From Sphingosinicella microcystinivorans (GTDB taxonomy: Bacteria; Pseudomonadota; Alphaproteobacteria; Sphingomonadales; Sphingomonadaceae), in the NCBI RefSeq assembly GCF_027941835.1, contig NZ_CP116005.1:744001-808000 (forward strand): 64,000 nt of DNA, written 5' to 3'. A program made the translations under genes and the position numbers. Shown one piece after another: positions 44,162 to 54,616 of the stretch (position 1 is its first letter; every line of letters begins with the position of its first letter). Under the pieces are notes generated by a model that made no database searches, had not been told where the DNA came from, and saw only the letters and a list, made by a program, of their open reading frames with translations.

Positions 44162-44488
44162 ATGGACATCTTCATCTACCCCTATCTCCCCTGGATCGTC
44201 GGCGGCGGCCTCGCGCTCGGCGCGCTCGGCATCGCCGGGTGGGTGTTCACGACGTGGATGCGCATCAGGCACGGCTACCCGCTGGAGAACGCCTGGGGCA
44301 TGGCCGTGCATCCGAAGGTCTCGACCGAGGCGCAGGAGCGTATCACGCTGCTCACCAACGAGAACGTCCAGCTCCGCGCCGAGCTCGGCAGCGTCAAGGA
44401 CCGTCTCGCCACGATCGAGCGCATCGTCACCGACGGCGCATTCCGGCTGGAAAACGAGATCGAACAGCTTCGCGGCCCGAAGAACTGA
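44162..44488 (+). CDS. Small membrane protein with psp-tail helix, member 3
   Basis: 108 residues: a membrane segment (LPWIVGGGLALGALGIAGWVFTTW), then MRIRHGYPLENAWGM, which matches WIRARHGYPIENEFWGM of member 1, and a tail with NENVQLRAELGSVKDRLATIERIVTDGAFRLENEIEQLR. The two shared blocks make it the closest paralogue of member 1. Confidence 0.82.
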   Translation: MDIFIYPYLPWIVGGGLALGALGIAGWVFTTWMRIRHGYPLENAWGMAVHPKVSTEAQERITLLTNENVQLRAELGSVKDRLATIERIVTDGAFRLENEIEQLRGPKN

Positions 44489-44519
44489 GGCGCGGCACGA
44501 CAGAGGAAAGGGACAAGCG

Positions 44520-44753
44520 ATGCATCCGTTCGAAATGGTAGTCCTGATCGTCGCCATCGTGGTCTTCGGCAAGATCGCGCTTCAGTACATGAAGCAGAAG
44601 GGCCGCACGCGTCCCGACGCGGAGGCCGAGAACGAGCGCCTGCGCGGCGAGATCGGCAACCTCAAGGATCGCATCGCAACGCTGGAACGGCTGGCGACCG
44701 ACAAGAGCCGGCGTCTGGCCGACGAAATCGACGCGCTCGGGCGCGATCGGTAG
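44520..44753 (+). CDS. Small membrane protein with psp-tail helix, member 4
   Basis: 77 residues: MHPFEMVVLIVAIVVFGKIAL is a single membrane segment, followed by a basic stretch (KQKGRTRP) and the tail RLRGEIGNLKDRIATLERLATDKSRRLADEIDALGRDR. ATG 44520 has AGAGGAAAGG upstream; the longer in-frame reading to 43917 crosses other genes and is rejected. Confidence 0.8.
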   Translation: MHPFEMVVLIVAIVVFGKIALQYMKQKGRTRPDAEAENERLRGEIGNLKDRIATLERLATDKSRRLADEIDALGRDR

Positions 44754-44769
44754 TGAAGGAGTGACGGAC

Positions 44770-45000
44770 ATGCCCGGACTCGAAAGCCTCATCGTCATCA
44801 CCGCCGGCGCCATCCTCGGGCTCGGCCTCCTCGCCGGCATCGCCGCGTGGTGCTGGAAGGGCTGGCTCGAACTGAAGCGCGCCGAACTCGGCAGCGTCCG
44901 CGCGGCCGCGAACCCGGCCGTCTCCGGCCGCATCGACGTCGCCGACCTCAAGGAGCGCGTCCGCAAGCTGGAAGCGATCGCGGCCGGCGTCGACTACTGA
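44770..45000 (+). CDS. Small membrane protein with psp-tail helix, member 5
   Basis: 76 residues: a membrane segment (LIVITAGAILGLGLLAGIAAWCW) and a short tail ending IDVADLKERVRKLEAIAAGVDY, which keeps the LKERxxxLE half of the motif but lacks the RLxxEIxxL half. ATG 44770 is eight bases after AAGGAG; GTG 44761 lies too close to that site. Last gene of the psp-type run. Confidence 0.78.
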   Translation: MPGLESLIVITAGAILGLGLLAGIAAWCWKGWLELKRAELGSVRAAANPAVSGRIDVADLKERVRKLEAIAAGVDY

Positions 45001-45065
45001 CGGCGGCGGGATACCGGCCGGTCCCGCTTGACGCGGCGGCGCGGCTCGCCCAAGTCTCGCCCGCG

Positions 45066-45482
45066 ATGACGCTGCCCGATTTCGACACCATCCGCGACGA
45101 TTTCGAGATCCTCGACGAGCCCGACGAGCGCTACCGGCTGCTCATCGATCTCGGCAAGGCGCTGGAGCCGATGCCGGACGCGCTGAAGACCGACGCCACC
45201 AAGGTCCGCGGCTGCTCGGCGAGCGTCTGGGTCTATCCGACCGCGGCGGAGAAGGGCCGCCTGCATTTCCTTGCCGACAGCAATGCCGCAATCACCAAGG
45301 GCATCGTCGCGCTGATCCTGACGCTGGTGCAGGACCGCACCGCGGACGAGGTTCTGGCCCTCGACATCGCGGGCGAACTCGCGCCGTTCCAGCTTTCGAA
45401 GCACCTGTCGTCGAACCGCACGCAGGGCATCCCCAACATGATCGCGCTGATCCGCGAGACCGCCGCGCGGATCGCCGCATGA
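45066..45482 (+). CDS. sufE: SufE-type cysteine desulfurase activator
   Basis: Accepts sulfur from SufS for Fe-S cluster assembly. 138 residues. The sulfur-accepting cysteine is in KVRGCSASVWVYP (Cys50), and NAAITKGIVALIL and LSSNRTQGIPNMI are family-typical. It begins 65 bases after the last psp-type gene and overlaps the next gene by four bases. No other suf genes are present. Confidence 0.93.
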   Translation: MTLPDFDTIRDDFEILDEPDERYRLLIDLGKALEPMPDALKTDATKVRGCSASVWVYPTAAEKGRLHFLADSNAAITKGIVALILTLVQDRTADEVLALDIAGELAPFQLSKHLSSNRTQGIPNMIALIRETAARIAA

Positions 45483-45922
45483 ACCCGATCGTGAAGCCCA
45501 TCGTCGACGCCTTCCTCGGTTTCGTGCCGCACGTGAAGGCGCTCGGCCTCGGCTTCCGCGCCATCGGCGACGACTGGGCGGAACTGACGCTGCCCTATGC
45601 CGAGCACCTCGTCGCTTATCCGGGCGACGACGGCGCGCCGGGCATCATCGCGTCGGGCGCGATCTTCTCGCTGATGGATTCGGTGGGCGGCATGGCGGTG
45701 ATCGCGAAGTCGAAGCGCATGGTGCGGCAGGCGACGCTCGACCTCAGGATCGACTACCTGCGCCCGGCCGAACCGGGCAAGACCGTGATCGGCCGCGCCG
45801 AGGTGACGAGGCTGACCCGCGCCGTGGCGTTCGTGAAAGGCATCGCGCACGACGGCGACGCCGCCGATCCGGTGGCGCTGATGACGGCGTGCTACATGTT
45901 CACGGCGGGCGCGAAATCATGA
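45479..45922 (+). CDS. PaaI-type thioesterase, first copy
   Basis: 147-residue hotdog-fold thioesterase. Features: PYAEHLVAYP, IIASGAIFSLMDSVGGMAVIAK (the helix holding the catalytic aspartate) and DLRIDYLRPAEPGKTVIGRAEVTRLTRAVAFVKGIAHD. Probably hydrolyses small acyl-CoAs. Start overlaps sufE (ATGA) and its stop overlaps the next ATG by four bases, so the two thioesterases are coupled. Confidence 0.9.
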   Translation: MNPIVKPIVDAFLGFVPHVKALGLGFRAIGDDWAELTLPYAEHLVAYPGDDGAPGIIASGAIFSLMDSVGGMAVIAKSKRMVRQATLDLRIDYLRPAEPGKTVIGRAEVTRLTRAVAFVKGIAHDGDAADPVALMTACYMFTAGAKS

Positions 45923-46356
45923 ATTTCGATACGCTGGTCCGCGAGCTTCTGGGCGCTGCCGACGAGGGGCCGCTGTCGTCCCTGCCCTACGCCCGCACGC
46001 TCGGGCTCAGCTATCGCCGCGAGGCGGAGGGCATCGTCATCGTCATGCCGTTCTCGAAGCAGCTCGTCGGCGCGCCCTCGCGCCTCCACGGCGGCACCGT
46101 CGCCGGCCTTCTGGAGATCGCCTCGATCGCGCAGCTCGTCCACGTGCTCGGGCGCGAGGAGACCGCGCCGGGCGTGAAGCCCATCAACGTCACCGTCGAC
46201 TACCTGCGCGCCGCCGCCTGCGAGACGACCTATGCGGGCGCCGTCGTCACCCGCCTCGGCCGCCGCATCGCCAACGTCCGCGCGGAGGCGTGGCAGACCG
46301 ACCGCGGCGCACCGGTCGCGGCGGCGCACATGAACGTGATGCTGGTGCGGGAGTAG
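45919..46356 (+). CDS. PaaI-type thioesterase, second copy
   Basis: 145-residue hotdog-fold protein related to the gene before it: PYARTLGLSYRREAEGIVIVMPFSKQLVG, SRLHGGTVAGLLEIASIAQLV and INVTVDYLRAAACETTYAGAVVTRLGRRIANVRAEAW. Here the helix carries HGGTVAGLLEIA with glutamate at the usual Asp position. ATG 45919 overlaps the upstream stop. The two may form a heteromer. The second palindromic repeat follows after 25 bases. Confidence 0.88.
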   Translation: MNFDTLVRELLGAADEGPLSSLPYARTLGLSYRREAEGIVIVMPFSKQLVGAPSRLHGGTVAGLLEIASIAQLVHVLGREETAPGVKPINVTVDYLRAAACETTYAGAVVTRLGRRIANVRAEAWQTDRGAPVAAAHMNVMLVRE

Positions 46357-46381
46357 GGCTGAAAGCGCACGACACCACGGC

Positions 46382-46468
46382 TGTGCGCCCTTCGACTCCG
46401 CTCGGGATGATGGACGTATTTACCGCATACAAGGGGATTTCATCCCGAGCGAAGTCGAGGGACGCACA
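46382..46468. repeat. Palindromic intergenic repeat, copy 2
   Basis: 29-base arms (46382-46410 and 46440-46468) with three mismatches and a 29-base loop, the same geometry as the copy at 11323-11407. The right arm is the better conserved (CATCCCGAGCGAAGTCGAGG). The loop, reverse-complemented, matches the first copy's loop at about two-thirds of positions, so the two copies are homologous throughout and inverted relative to each other. It lies between convergent genes. Confidence 0.85.
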
Positions 46469-46481
46469 AGTCCCGCCGCCT

Positions 46482-47015
46482 TCAGCCGCCCTTCCAGCTT
46501 TTCCCTTCCTCCGCGCGCCGTAGCACCTCATAGGCGGCCTGCACGGCGTGGAACTGCCGCTCGGCCTCCTTGTCGCCGGGGTTGCGGTCCGGGTGATACT
46601 GCTTGGCGAGCTTGCGGTAGGCGCGCTTCACCGCCTCGAAGTCGGCGTCGTCCTCCAGCTCCAGCGCGCGCAAGGCATCGAGCTCGCCGCGCGTGCGGCT
46701 GCCGTCGCCGGGGCCGGTCCATTGCCAGTGGCGCGCCTGTTCGAACGCGGTGTCGCCGCGCTCGGCCTGCTCCCGCGCGGCGGCCTCCTCCTTGGTCAGG
46801 CCTTCGAAATAGTTCCAGTTCCTGTTGTATTCGGCGGCGTGCGCCTCGCAGAACCACCAGCGCTCCGGACTGTTCGGCGACTTCGGCGCAGGCCGGTCGC
46901 CGGGGGCCGTGCAGCCGTGCCGGTCGCACAGGCGCACGTTCACCGCCTCGCGGGCGCTGCCGTAGCTGCGCCAGCGGGGAAAACCCCAGTCGTCCCTGCG
47001 CGTCTGCCGTGCCAC
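46482..47015 (-). CDS. J-domain protein
   Basis: 177 residues. The C-terminal 65 residues are a J domain (ALRALELEDDADFEAVKRAYRKLAKQYHPDRNPGDKEAERQFHAVQAAYEVL) with the HPD motif that stimulates Hsp70. The N-terminal part has CxxHGC-type and W-rich segments (RLCDRHGCTAPGDRPAPKSPNSPERWWFCEAHAAEYN), possibly a small zinc site. GTG 47015 shares one base with the DUF937 stop. Confidence 0.9.
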   Translation of the reverse strand: MARQTRRDDWGFPRWRSYGSAREAVNVRLCDRHGCTAPGDRPAPKSPNSPERWWFCEAHAAEYNRNWNYFEGLTKEEAAAREQAERGDTAFEQARHWQWTGPGDGSRTRGELDALRALELEDDADFEAVKRAYRKLAKQYHPDRNPGDKEAERQFHAVQAAYEVLRRAEEGKSWKGG

Positions 47016-47614
47016 TAGCGCCCGCCGAGCTTGCCCGCCATGCCGATGATGTCGTCGAGCGGATTGCCGTCGCCGTTGAGGTCCAGCATCGAGGCGAGAC
47101 CGCCGAGACCGCCCTGCGGCGCAGCCTTGCCGCCGCCCGTGAGGCCGCCGAGCACCTGCCCGAGCATACCCCCGAGCCCGCCGCTTTTCGCACCCGCGCC
47201 GGCGCCCTGCTTCGCCATGTAGCCCGCGACCGCCATCGCGAGCAGCGGCAGCATCTGCTTCAGCAGGCCGGAATCGAGGCCGGTGGCGCCCGCCGCCTGC
47301 CCAGCGACCGTGCGGCTGACCTCCTTCGACCCGAAAATCTGGCCGAGCACGTCGTTGCCCCGGCCAGCAGGCGCGTCGCCGGACGACAGCACCGCATCGA
47401 GCAGCCCGCCGCCGCCAAGGCCGCCGAGCATCCCCGCCAGCCCGTCGAGGCCGCCTGCGCCGCCGCCTGCCTGCTTCTTGAAGCCGCCCAGAATGGCCGG
47501 AAGCAAGGCGCCCGCGCCGCGCGTCGCGGTCGCTTCGTCCACGCCGAGCTGGCGCGCGATCGAAGACAGCGCGCCCGTCTGTTGCAACGTCGATACCAGG
47601 TCCGTCATGTTCAC
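47015..47614 (-). CDS. DUF937 protein
   Basis: 199 residues. The N-terminal [48 protein letters not shown] is the DUF937 helical domain, and [34 protein letters not shown] repeats the pattern. Glycine-rich loops ([30 protein letters not shown]) link the helices. Function is not known. Co-transcribed with the J-domain gene by overlap. Confidence 0.88.
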   Translation of the reverse strand: MNMTDLVSTLQQTGALSSIARQLGVDEATATRGAGALLPAILGGFKKQAGGGAGGLDGLAGMLGGLGGGGLLDAVLSSGDAPAGRGNDVLGQIFGSKEVSRTVAGQAAGATGLDSGLLKQMLPLLAMAVAGYMAKQGAGAGAKSGGLGGMLGQVLGGLTGGGKAAPQGGLGGLASMLDLNGDGNPLDDIIGMAGKLGGR

Positions 47615-47693
47615 CTCCGGCGAGCGGGTCAGAGTCTCACGCCCGAGACTACGCGCCGCGATACGGGAGGGCCAGTGCGGACGGCGATGTTTT

Positions 47694-49295
<1,602 letters not shown>

Positions 49296-49436
49296 GATCA
49301 CTCCTCAATGGATTCGGGCGGGCGCTTTTGCGGGAGCCCCTACACGATTCGCGCGCGCCGCGTCAAAAAATGCAAAGCCGGCATCAGGCGCGATCCGGTT
49401 TGCACCGCGATTCCCGTTGGTTTACTGGAGCAGGCC

Positions 49437-50153
49437 ATGTCATCCGCATCCGCAACGATTGCCCTCGTCGACGACGACCGCAACATCCTGACCTCGGTCT
49501 CGATCGCGCTTCAGGCCGAGGGCTACACCGTCCGCGTCTATTCGGACGGTGCGAGCGCGCTGAAGGCGCTGACCGACAACCCGCCCGACCTCGCCGTGCT
49601 CGACATCAAGATGCCGCGCATGGACGGCATGGAGCTGCTGCTGAAGCTGCGCGAGAAGTCGAACCTGCCGGTGATCTTCCTCACCTCCAAGGACACCGAG
49701 ATCGACGAGGCGCTCGGCCTCGCGATGGGCGCCGACGACTATATCGGCAAGCCGTTCAGCCAGCGCCTGCTCATCGAGCGCATCCGCGCCGTGCTGCGCC
49801 GCGCGCAGAACCGCGCGCAGCCCGCCGGAGAGGCCGAGGCCGAGGCGGCGCGCACGCTGACGCGCGGGCGGCTGACGATGGACACCGGCCGCCACCGCGT
49901 GACGTGGGACGGCAAGGAGGTGCAGCTCACCGTCACCGAGTTCCTGATCCTCGAGACGCTCGCCCAGCGGCCCGGCTTCGTGAAGTCGCGCGACCAGCTG
50001 ATGGACGCCGCCTATCAGGACGACGTCTATGTCGATGACCGCACCATCGACAGCCACATCAAGCGGCTGAGGAAGAAGTTCCGCGCCGTCGACCCCAAGT
50101 TCGAGGCGATCGAGACCCTGTATGGCGTCGGCTACCGCTTCGACGAGGAATAA
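49437..50153 (+). CDS. chvI: Response regulator ChvI
   Basis: 238-residue OmpR-type regulator. The receiver holds the acidic pair VDDD, the phospho-acceptor Asp56 in [13 protein letters not shown] and the lysine in GKPFSQ; the winged helix ends [36 protein letters not shown] 49437 follows TGGAG. It controls envelope and metabolic genes with ChvG and in rhizobia is essential for acid and host response. It overlaps chvG by 32 bases. Confidence 0.93.
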   Translation: MSSASATIALVDDDRNILTSVSIALQAEGYTVRVYSDGASALKALTDNPPDLAVLDIKMPRMDGMELLLKLREKSNLPVIFLTSKDTEIDEALGLAMGADDYIGKPFSQRLLIERIRAVLRRAQNRAQPAGEAEAEAARTLTRGRLTMDTGRHRVTWDGKEVQLTVTEFLILETLAQRPGFVKSRDQLMDAAYQDDVYVDDRTIDSHIKRLRKKFRAVDPKFEAIETLYGVGYRFDEE

Positions 50154-51717
50154 CGAGCCCCAGCCCCGCGACGACACACAGCTCAGGTGGTCGCGCGGCT
50201 GGTCGCTCACGGCGCGCATCCTCGCCGTCAACATGTTCGCCGTGCTGATGCTGGCGGGCGGCATCATCTATCTCGACAGCTTCCGCGAACGGATGCTCGA
50301 ACGCCGCGCCGAGGAGGCGGGCGTCGCCGCCGACCTGATGGCGGCCGCGGTCTCGGAGCGCATGTTGCAGGCGCCGGAACGGCTCGTGCCGATGCTGGAG
50401 CGCTTCGGCAGGATCACCGATGCGCGGCTGCGTATCTACGACGCCGATGGCGCCCGCGCGCTCGACAGCTGGGCGCTCACCGGCCCGACCTTCACGCTCC
50501 GCGATCCGGACGCCGAGCCCTTCCGCAAGGACGTCGCCCGCTTCCTCGACCGCTTGATCGAAGGCGCGGTCGGCGCGCGGCGGTTCGAGACCTTCGCCGA
50601 GCCCGCGCCCGACGTGCGCCGCGCGTGGCCCGAGGCGGAAAGCGCACTGGACCGGAAGGTGGTGGCGACCGCGATCCGCTTCGCGCCGGACCGCACCATC
50701 GTCATCACCGCCGCCGCGCCGCTGGCGGGCGGCAACGTCCTCCACATGACCATCGACGCGCGCGACGTGACGCGCGGCGTGCGTGACGAGCGGCTGACGC
50801 TGTCCGTGATCTTCCTCGGCGTGCTGTTGCTGTCGCTGCTGCTGTCGAACTTCCTTGCGCGCACCATCGTCCGGCCGCTGCGGCGCCTCGCCATCGCCGC
50901 GCAGCGCGTGCGGCTGGGCCGCGCCCGCGAGGTGGCGATCCCGCGCTTCCAGAAACGCCGCGACGAGATCGGCGCGCTCTCCCGCACGCTCTCCGACATG
51001 ACCGCCGCGCTGCGCGCGCGTATCGACGCGACGGAAGCCTTCGCCGCAGACGTCGCGCACGAGATCAAGAACCCGCTCGCCTCGCTGCGCTCCGCCGTGG
51101 ACGCGATGGGGAACGTGAAGGACCCGGAGCTCGCCGCGCGGCTGCTCACCGTGGTGCGCGACGACGTGCAGCGCATCGACCGGCTGATCTCCGACATCTC
51201 CGACGCCTCGCGGCTCGACGCGGAGCTGAGCCGCGTGCGCTTCGAGCGCATCGACCTCGGCGTCATGCTCGCCACGCTGATGAGCATCTACGAGACGCAG
51301 CCCGCCACCGCGGGCGTGACGCTGGCGTTCGCGCGCCCGCAGTTCGGCTCGGCGGTGGTGAACGGCGACGGCAGCCGCCTCGCGCAGGTCGCCCGCAACC
51401 TCATCGACAACGCCATCAGCTTCTCGCCTTCGGGCGGCCTCGTTCAGGTCACGGTGGCGCGCGTCGGTGAGCGCGTGCTGATGCGCGTCGAGGACGACGG
51501 CCCCGGCCTGCCGCCCGACGGCACCGACCGGATCTTCGAACGCTTCTATTCGGAGCGCCCGGAGGGCGAGGCGTTCGGCAAGCATTCGGGCCTCGGCCTC
51601 GCCATCGCCAAGGCCATCGTCGAGGCGCACGACGGTACGATTTCCGCCGAGAACCGCATCGAGCGCGGCGAGATCAAAGGCGCGCGCTTCACCGTCAGCC
51701 TGCCCGCCACGCAATGA
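50122..51717 (+). CDS. chvG: Sensor histidine kinase ChvG
   Basis: 531 residues: two membrane segments (about 34-52 and 225-245) around a periplasmic sensor, HAMP ([20 protein letters not shown]), HisKA with the phospho-acceptor His313 in [14 protein letters not shown], and HATPase ([42 protein letters not shown]). ATG 50122 is the longest reasonable start. The gene is coupled to hprK by a four-base overlap. Confidence 0.93.
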   Translation: MASATASTRNNEPQPRDDTQLRWSRGWSLTARILAVNMFAVLMLAGGIIYLDSFRERMLERRAEEAGVAADLMAAAVSERMLQAPERLVPMLERFGRITDARLRIYDADGARALDSWALTGPTFTLRDPDAEPFRKDVARFLDRLIEGAVGARRFETFAEPAPDVRRAWPEAESALDRKVVATAIRFAPDRTIVITAAAPLAGGNVLHMTIDARDVTRGVRDERLTLSVIFLGVLLLSLLLSNFLARTIVRPLRRLAIAAQRVRLGRAREVAIPRFQKRRDEIGALSRTLSDMTAALRARIDATEAFAADVAHEIKNPLASLRSAVDAMGNVKDPELAARLLTVVRDDVQRIDRLISDISDASRLDAELSRVRFERIDLGVMLATLMSIYETQPATAGVTLAFARPQFGSAVVNGDGSRLAQVARNLIDNAISFSPSGGLVQVTVARVGERVLMRVEDDGPGLPPDGTDRIFERFYSERPEGEAFGKHSGLGLAIAKAIVEAHDGTISAENRIERGEIKGARFTVSLPATQ

Positions 51718-52133
51718 CGCGTATCCACGCCTCCGCTGTCTCCATCGGCGGCAAGGCGGTGCTGCTGACCGGCGCGTCCGGCGCGGGCAAGTCCGACCTC
51801 GCGCTCAGGCTCATCGACCGCGGCGCCGTGCTCGTCGCCGACGACCAGGTCGAGCTGAGCGCGCGGGACGGGCGCCTGTTCGCTTCGCCGCCCGCCACGA
51901 TCGCCGGGCGGATCGAGGTCCGCGGGGTCGGTATCGTGACGATGCCGTTCGCCGCGGACGTGCCCGTCGCGTGCGTGATCGCCCTCGATGCCCCGCCCGA
52001 ACGCCTGCCCGAGGCGCGCGCGCGCGCGCTTTGCGGCGTCGCCGTGCCCGTGACCGCCCTCGACCCGCGCGAATCGAGCGCACCCGTCAAGGTCGAACTG
52101 CTCTTGAGCGGCCGTCCGATAGCACTAGATTAG
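51714..52133 (+). CDS. hprK: Short HPr kinase/phosphorylase
   Basis: 139 residues, only the C-terminal kinase core of HprK; the N-terminal domain of Gram-positive HprK is absent, as is usual in alphaproteobacteria. Walker [24 protein letters not shown] and the capping region with GVGIVTMPF are visible. It should phosphorylate Ser53 of the HPr encoded downstream, linking ChvGI signalling and carbon control. Overlaps chvG by four bases. Confidence 0.92.
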   Translation: MTRIHASAVSIGGKAVLLTGASGAGKSDLALRLIDRGAVLVADDQVELSARDGRLFASPPATIAGRIEVRGVGIVTMPFAADVPVACVIALDAPPERLPEARARALCGVAVPVTALDPRESSAPVKVELLLSGRPIALD

Positions 52134-52140
52134 GGGATTG

Positions 52141-53097
52141 ATGGCCAACGCCGATCCCCCCGCCTCGCGCGCCCCGCTGCTGCTCGTTACCGGCATGTCC
52201 GGTGCCGGGCGCTCGACGGCGCTGAAAGCGCTCGAGGACAATGGCTTCGAGGTCGTCGACAACCTGCCGCTTTCGCTGCTGAAGCGCCTGCTCGCGGTGC
52301 ACGACAAGGCGCTCGCGGGCGGCGAGGCGGAACGGCCGCTCGCGGTCGGGATCGACGCCCGCACCCATGCCTTCGATGCCGAATCGGTCGTCGCGCGAAT
52401 CAAGACCATGCGCGAACGCGGCATCGACGCGCGCGTGCTGTTCATCGACTGCGCGGGCGGCGAGCTCGTCCGCCGCTTCTCGGAAACGCGCCGGCGCCAC
52501 CCGCTGGCGCTCGACCGGCCCGCCGCCGACGGCATCGCCCGCGAGCGCGAGGTGATGGCGCCGCTCCGGCGCTGGGCGGACATCGTCATCGACACCACCG
52601 ACTTCAGCGTCCACGACCTGAGGCGCACGATTCGCGAGAAGTTCGCCCGCCACCGGCACGGCGAGCTGACGCTCACCGTGATGTCCTTCGGATTCGCGCG
52701 CGGCCTGCCGCGCGACGCCGACATGGTGTTCGACATGCGCTTCCTCGCCAATCCGCACTGGCAGCCGGAACTGCGCCCGCTGACCGGCAAGGACGAGGCG
52801 GTCGGCCGCTACGTTGCCGCCGATCCGGCCTATACTGATGCTTTTGCACGGATTTCTGGGCTCGTGCTGTCGCTGATCCCGAGCTACCGGCGCGAGGGCA
52901 AGGCCTATCTCACCATCGCCATCGGCTGCACCGGCGGTCGTCACCGGTCGGTTTTTGTTGCCGAACGCCTCGCCGAAGCGATAAGGGCCGCCGGCTATAC
53001 GTTGAATATCGTGCACCGCGACATGAGCGGGCACAGCGAGGGCGTGGAGGCCGAAGGCTTCGCGCTCCCGGATCATGGAGAGAGACTGCCCGCATGA
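52141..53097 (+). CDS. rapZ: RapZ-family nucleotide-binding protein
   Basis: 318 residues. Walker A LVTGMSGAGRSTALKALED and the C-terminal domain TIAIGCTGGRHRSVFVAERLAEAIR with the conserved GCTGGxHRS motif. RapZ of E. coli is an RNA-binding adaptor for GlmZ decay; in alphaproteobacteria the role is less clear, but the gene stays next to hprK and the PTS genes. ATG 52141 with AGGGG upstream is chosen over TTG 52138. Confidence 0.93.
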   Translation: MANADPPASRAPLLLVTGMSGAGRSTALKALEDNGFEVVDNLPLSLLKRLLAVHDKALAGGEAERPLAVGIDARTHAFDAESVVARIKTMRERGIDARVLFIDCAGGELVRRFSETRRRHPLALDRPAADGIAREREVMAPLRRWADIVIDTTDFSVHDLRRTIREKFARHRHGELTLTVMSFGFARGLPRDADMVFDMRFLANPHWQPELRPLTGKDEAVGRYVAADPAYTDAFARISGLVLSLIPSYRREGKAYLTIAIGCTGGRHRSVFVAERLAEAIRAAGYTLNIVHRDMSGHSEGVEAEGFALPDHGERLPA

Positions 53098-53498
53098 TCG
53101 GTATTGTGCTGGTGACGCACGGGCGGCTTGCGGCTGAGTTCGTCGCGGCCATGGAGCATGTCGTCGGCCCCCAGAAGAACGTCGCCTCGATCTGCATCGA
53201 CGCCGACGACGACATGGAGGTCCGCCGTGCCGACATCGCGGGCGCGGTGAAGACGGTGGACACCGGGCGCGGCGTCGTTATCCTCACCGACATGTTCGGG
53301 GGGACGCCGTCCAACCTTGCCATCTCGCTGCTTTCGGGCGGCCACGTGGAGGTCATCGCGGGGGTCAACCTGCCGATGCTGATCCGGCTCGCCAGCGTGC
53401 GCGGCGAGATGAAGCTCGCCGAGGCGGTCGAGGCCGCGCAGGAGGCGGGCCGCAAATACATCTCCGTCGCCTCGAAGATCCTGGGAGAGGTCGCCTGA
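53094..53498 (+). CDS. PTS EIIA component (mannose family), regulatory
   Basis: 134-residue EIIA-Man domain. His9 in MIGIVLVTHGRLA is the phosphorylation site; ILTDMFGGTPSNLAISLL is the family's second signature. No membrane permease is encoded nearby, so it probably serves in the regulatory PTS chain with HPr. Overlaps rapZ by four bases. Confidence 0.93.
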   Translation: MIGIVLVTHGRLAAEFVAAMEHVVGPQKNVASICIDADDDMEVRRADIAGAVKTVDTGRGVVILTDMFGGTPSNLAISLLSGGHVEVIAGVNLPMLIRLASVRGEMKLAEAVEAAQEAGRKYISVASKILGEVA

Positions 53499-53515
53499 GC
53501 GACGCCACGGACGGC

Positions 53516-53803
53516 GTGCCTGACGGCGACGAGGTCGCCGTCAGACAGCGCGTGCTCATCCGCAACAAGCGCGGGCTGCACGCACGCGCCAGCGCCAAGT
53601 TCGTGACGCTGACCTCGGAGTTCACCGCCACGGTCGCGGTGGAGAAGGACGGCTCGCGCGTCACCGGAACCTCGATCATGGGGCTGATGATGCTGGCCGC
53701 GAGCCCCGGCGACGAGATCGAGATCATCGCGAGCGGCCCGGAGGCGGACGCCGCGCTCGCCGCGCTCGTCAAGCTCGTCGAGGACCGCTTCGGCGAGGAA
53801 TGA
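53516..53803 (+). CDS. ptsH: HPr phosphocarrier
   Basis: 95-residue HPr. His22 in RGLHARASAKFV is the EI target; Ser53 in GTSIMGLMMLAA is the HprK target, at the usual 31-residue spacing. GTG 53516 is the likely start; it lies 17 bases after the EIIA stop. Its stop overlaps the ATG of the TrmH-family gene. Enzyme I is not in the window. Confidence 0.94.
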   Translation: MPDGDEVAVRQRVLIRNKRGLHARASAKFVTLTSEFTATVAVEKDGSRVTGTSIMGLMMLAASPGDEIEIIASGPEADAALAALVKLVEDRFGEE

Positions 53804-54612
53804 TGCCCCGCCGCATCACCAGCTTTTCCAACGAGACGATCAAGCGCATCCGGTCGCTCGAACAGAAGAAGTACCGCCGTGCCGAGGGGCGTTTCATGGC
53901 GGAGGGGATGCGCATCGTCGCCGAGGCCGCCGAGGCGGGACGCACCGCCGAGACGCTCGTTTTCGCGGAGGACATGGCGGAGCACGCGCTGCTCCGGCGG
54001 CTGGTCGCCGAATGCGAGGCGGCGGGCGGCGAGGCCATCGAGGTGCCGCGCGAAATCCTTCACAAGATCACCGGCAAGGACAATCCGCAGGCGCTCGTCG
54101 GCGTGTTCCCCATACCGGAGGCGCGGCTCGCGGACCTCGACCGGAACGCCGCGTTCGCCTGGACCGTGTGCCAGTCGCTGAAGGACCCCGGGAACCTCGG
54201 CACCATCCTCCGCACGAACGACGCCGTCGGCGCGGGCGGGCTGATCCTGCTCGACCAGAGCTGCGACCCGTGGTCCGTGGAGGCCGTGCGCGCCTCGATG
54301 GGGGCGCTGTTCACGCAGCCGATCGTGCAGACGGCCGGCCCGGTCTTTTTCGAATGGCTGCGCGCCGGCCCCGGAATGCTCGTCGGCACCAGCCTCAGGA
54401 CGGACCACGATTATCAGGCCGTCCGCTACGAGGCGCCGACCTTCATCCTGATGGGCAACGAGCAGCACGGGCTGCCGGAAGACTACGAAACCGCGTGCGA
54501 CGTGCTGGTGAAGATCCCGATGCGCGGCAAGGCCGATTCGCTGAACGTGGCAGTCAGCTGCGCGGTGATGCTCTACGAGGTGCTGAACCAGCGGCGGCGT
54601 CCGGCGGCCTGA
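53800..54612 (+). CDS. TrmH-family RNA methyltransferase
   Basis: 270-residue SpoU/TrmH 2'-O-methyltransferase. The N-terminal substrate-binding domain (SFSNETIKRIRSLEQKKYRRAEGRFMAEG) is followed by the knot: VCQSLKDPGNLGTILRTNDAVGA (motif 1), FILMGNEQHGLP (motif 2) and VKIPMRGKADSLNVAVSCAVMLYE (motif 3). Target RNA cannot be told. ATG 53800 overlaps the HPr stop (ATGA). Confidence 0.92.
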   Translation: MMPRRITSFSNETIKRIRSLEQKKYRRAEGRFMAEGMRIVAEAAEAGRTAETLVFAEDMAEHALLRRLVAECEAAGGEAIEVPREILHKITGKDNPQALVGVFPIPEARLADLDRNAAFAWTVCQSLKDPGNLGTILRTNDAVGAGGLILLDQSCDPWSVEAVRASMGALFTQPIVQTAGPVFFEWLRAGPGMLVGTSLRTDHDYQAVRYEAPTFILMGNEQHGLPEDYETACDVLVKIPMRGKADSLNVAVSCAVMLYEVLNQRRRPAA

Positions 54613-54616
54613 CCGT

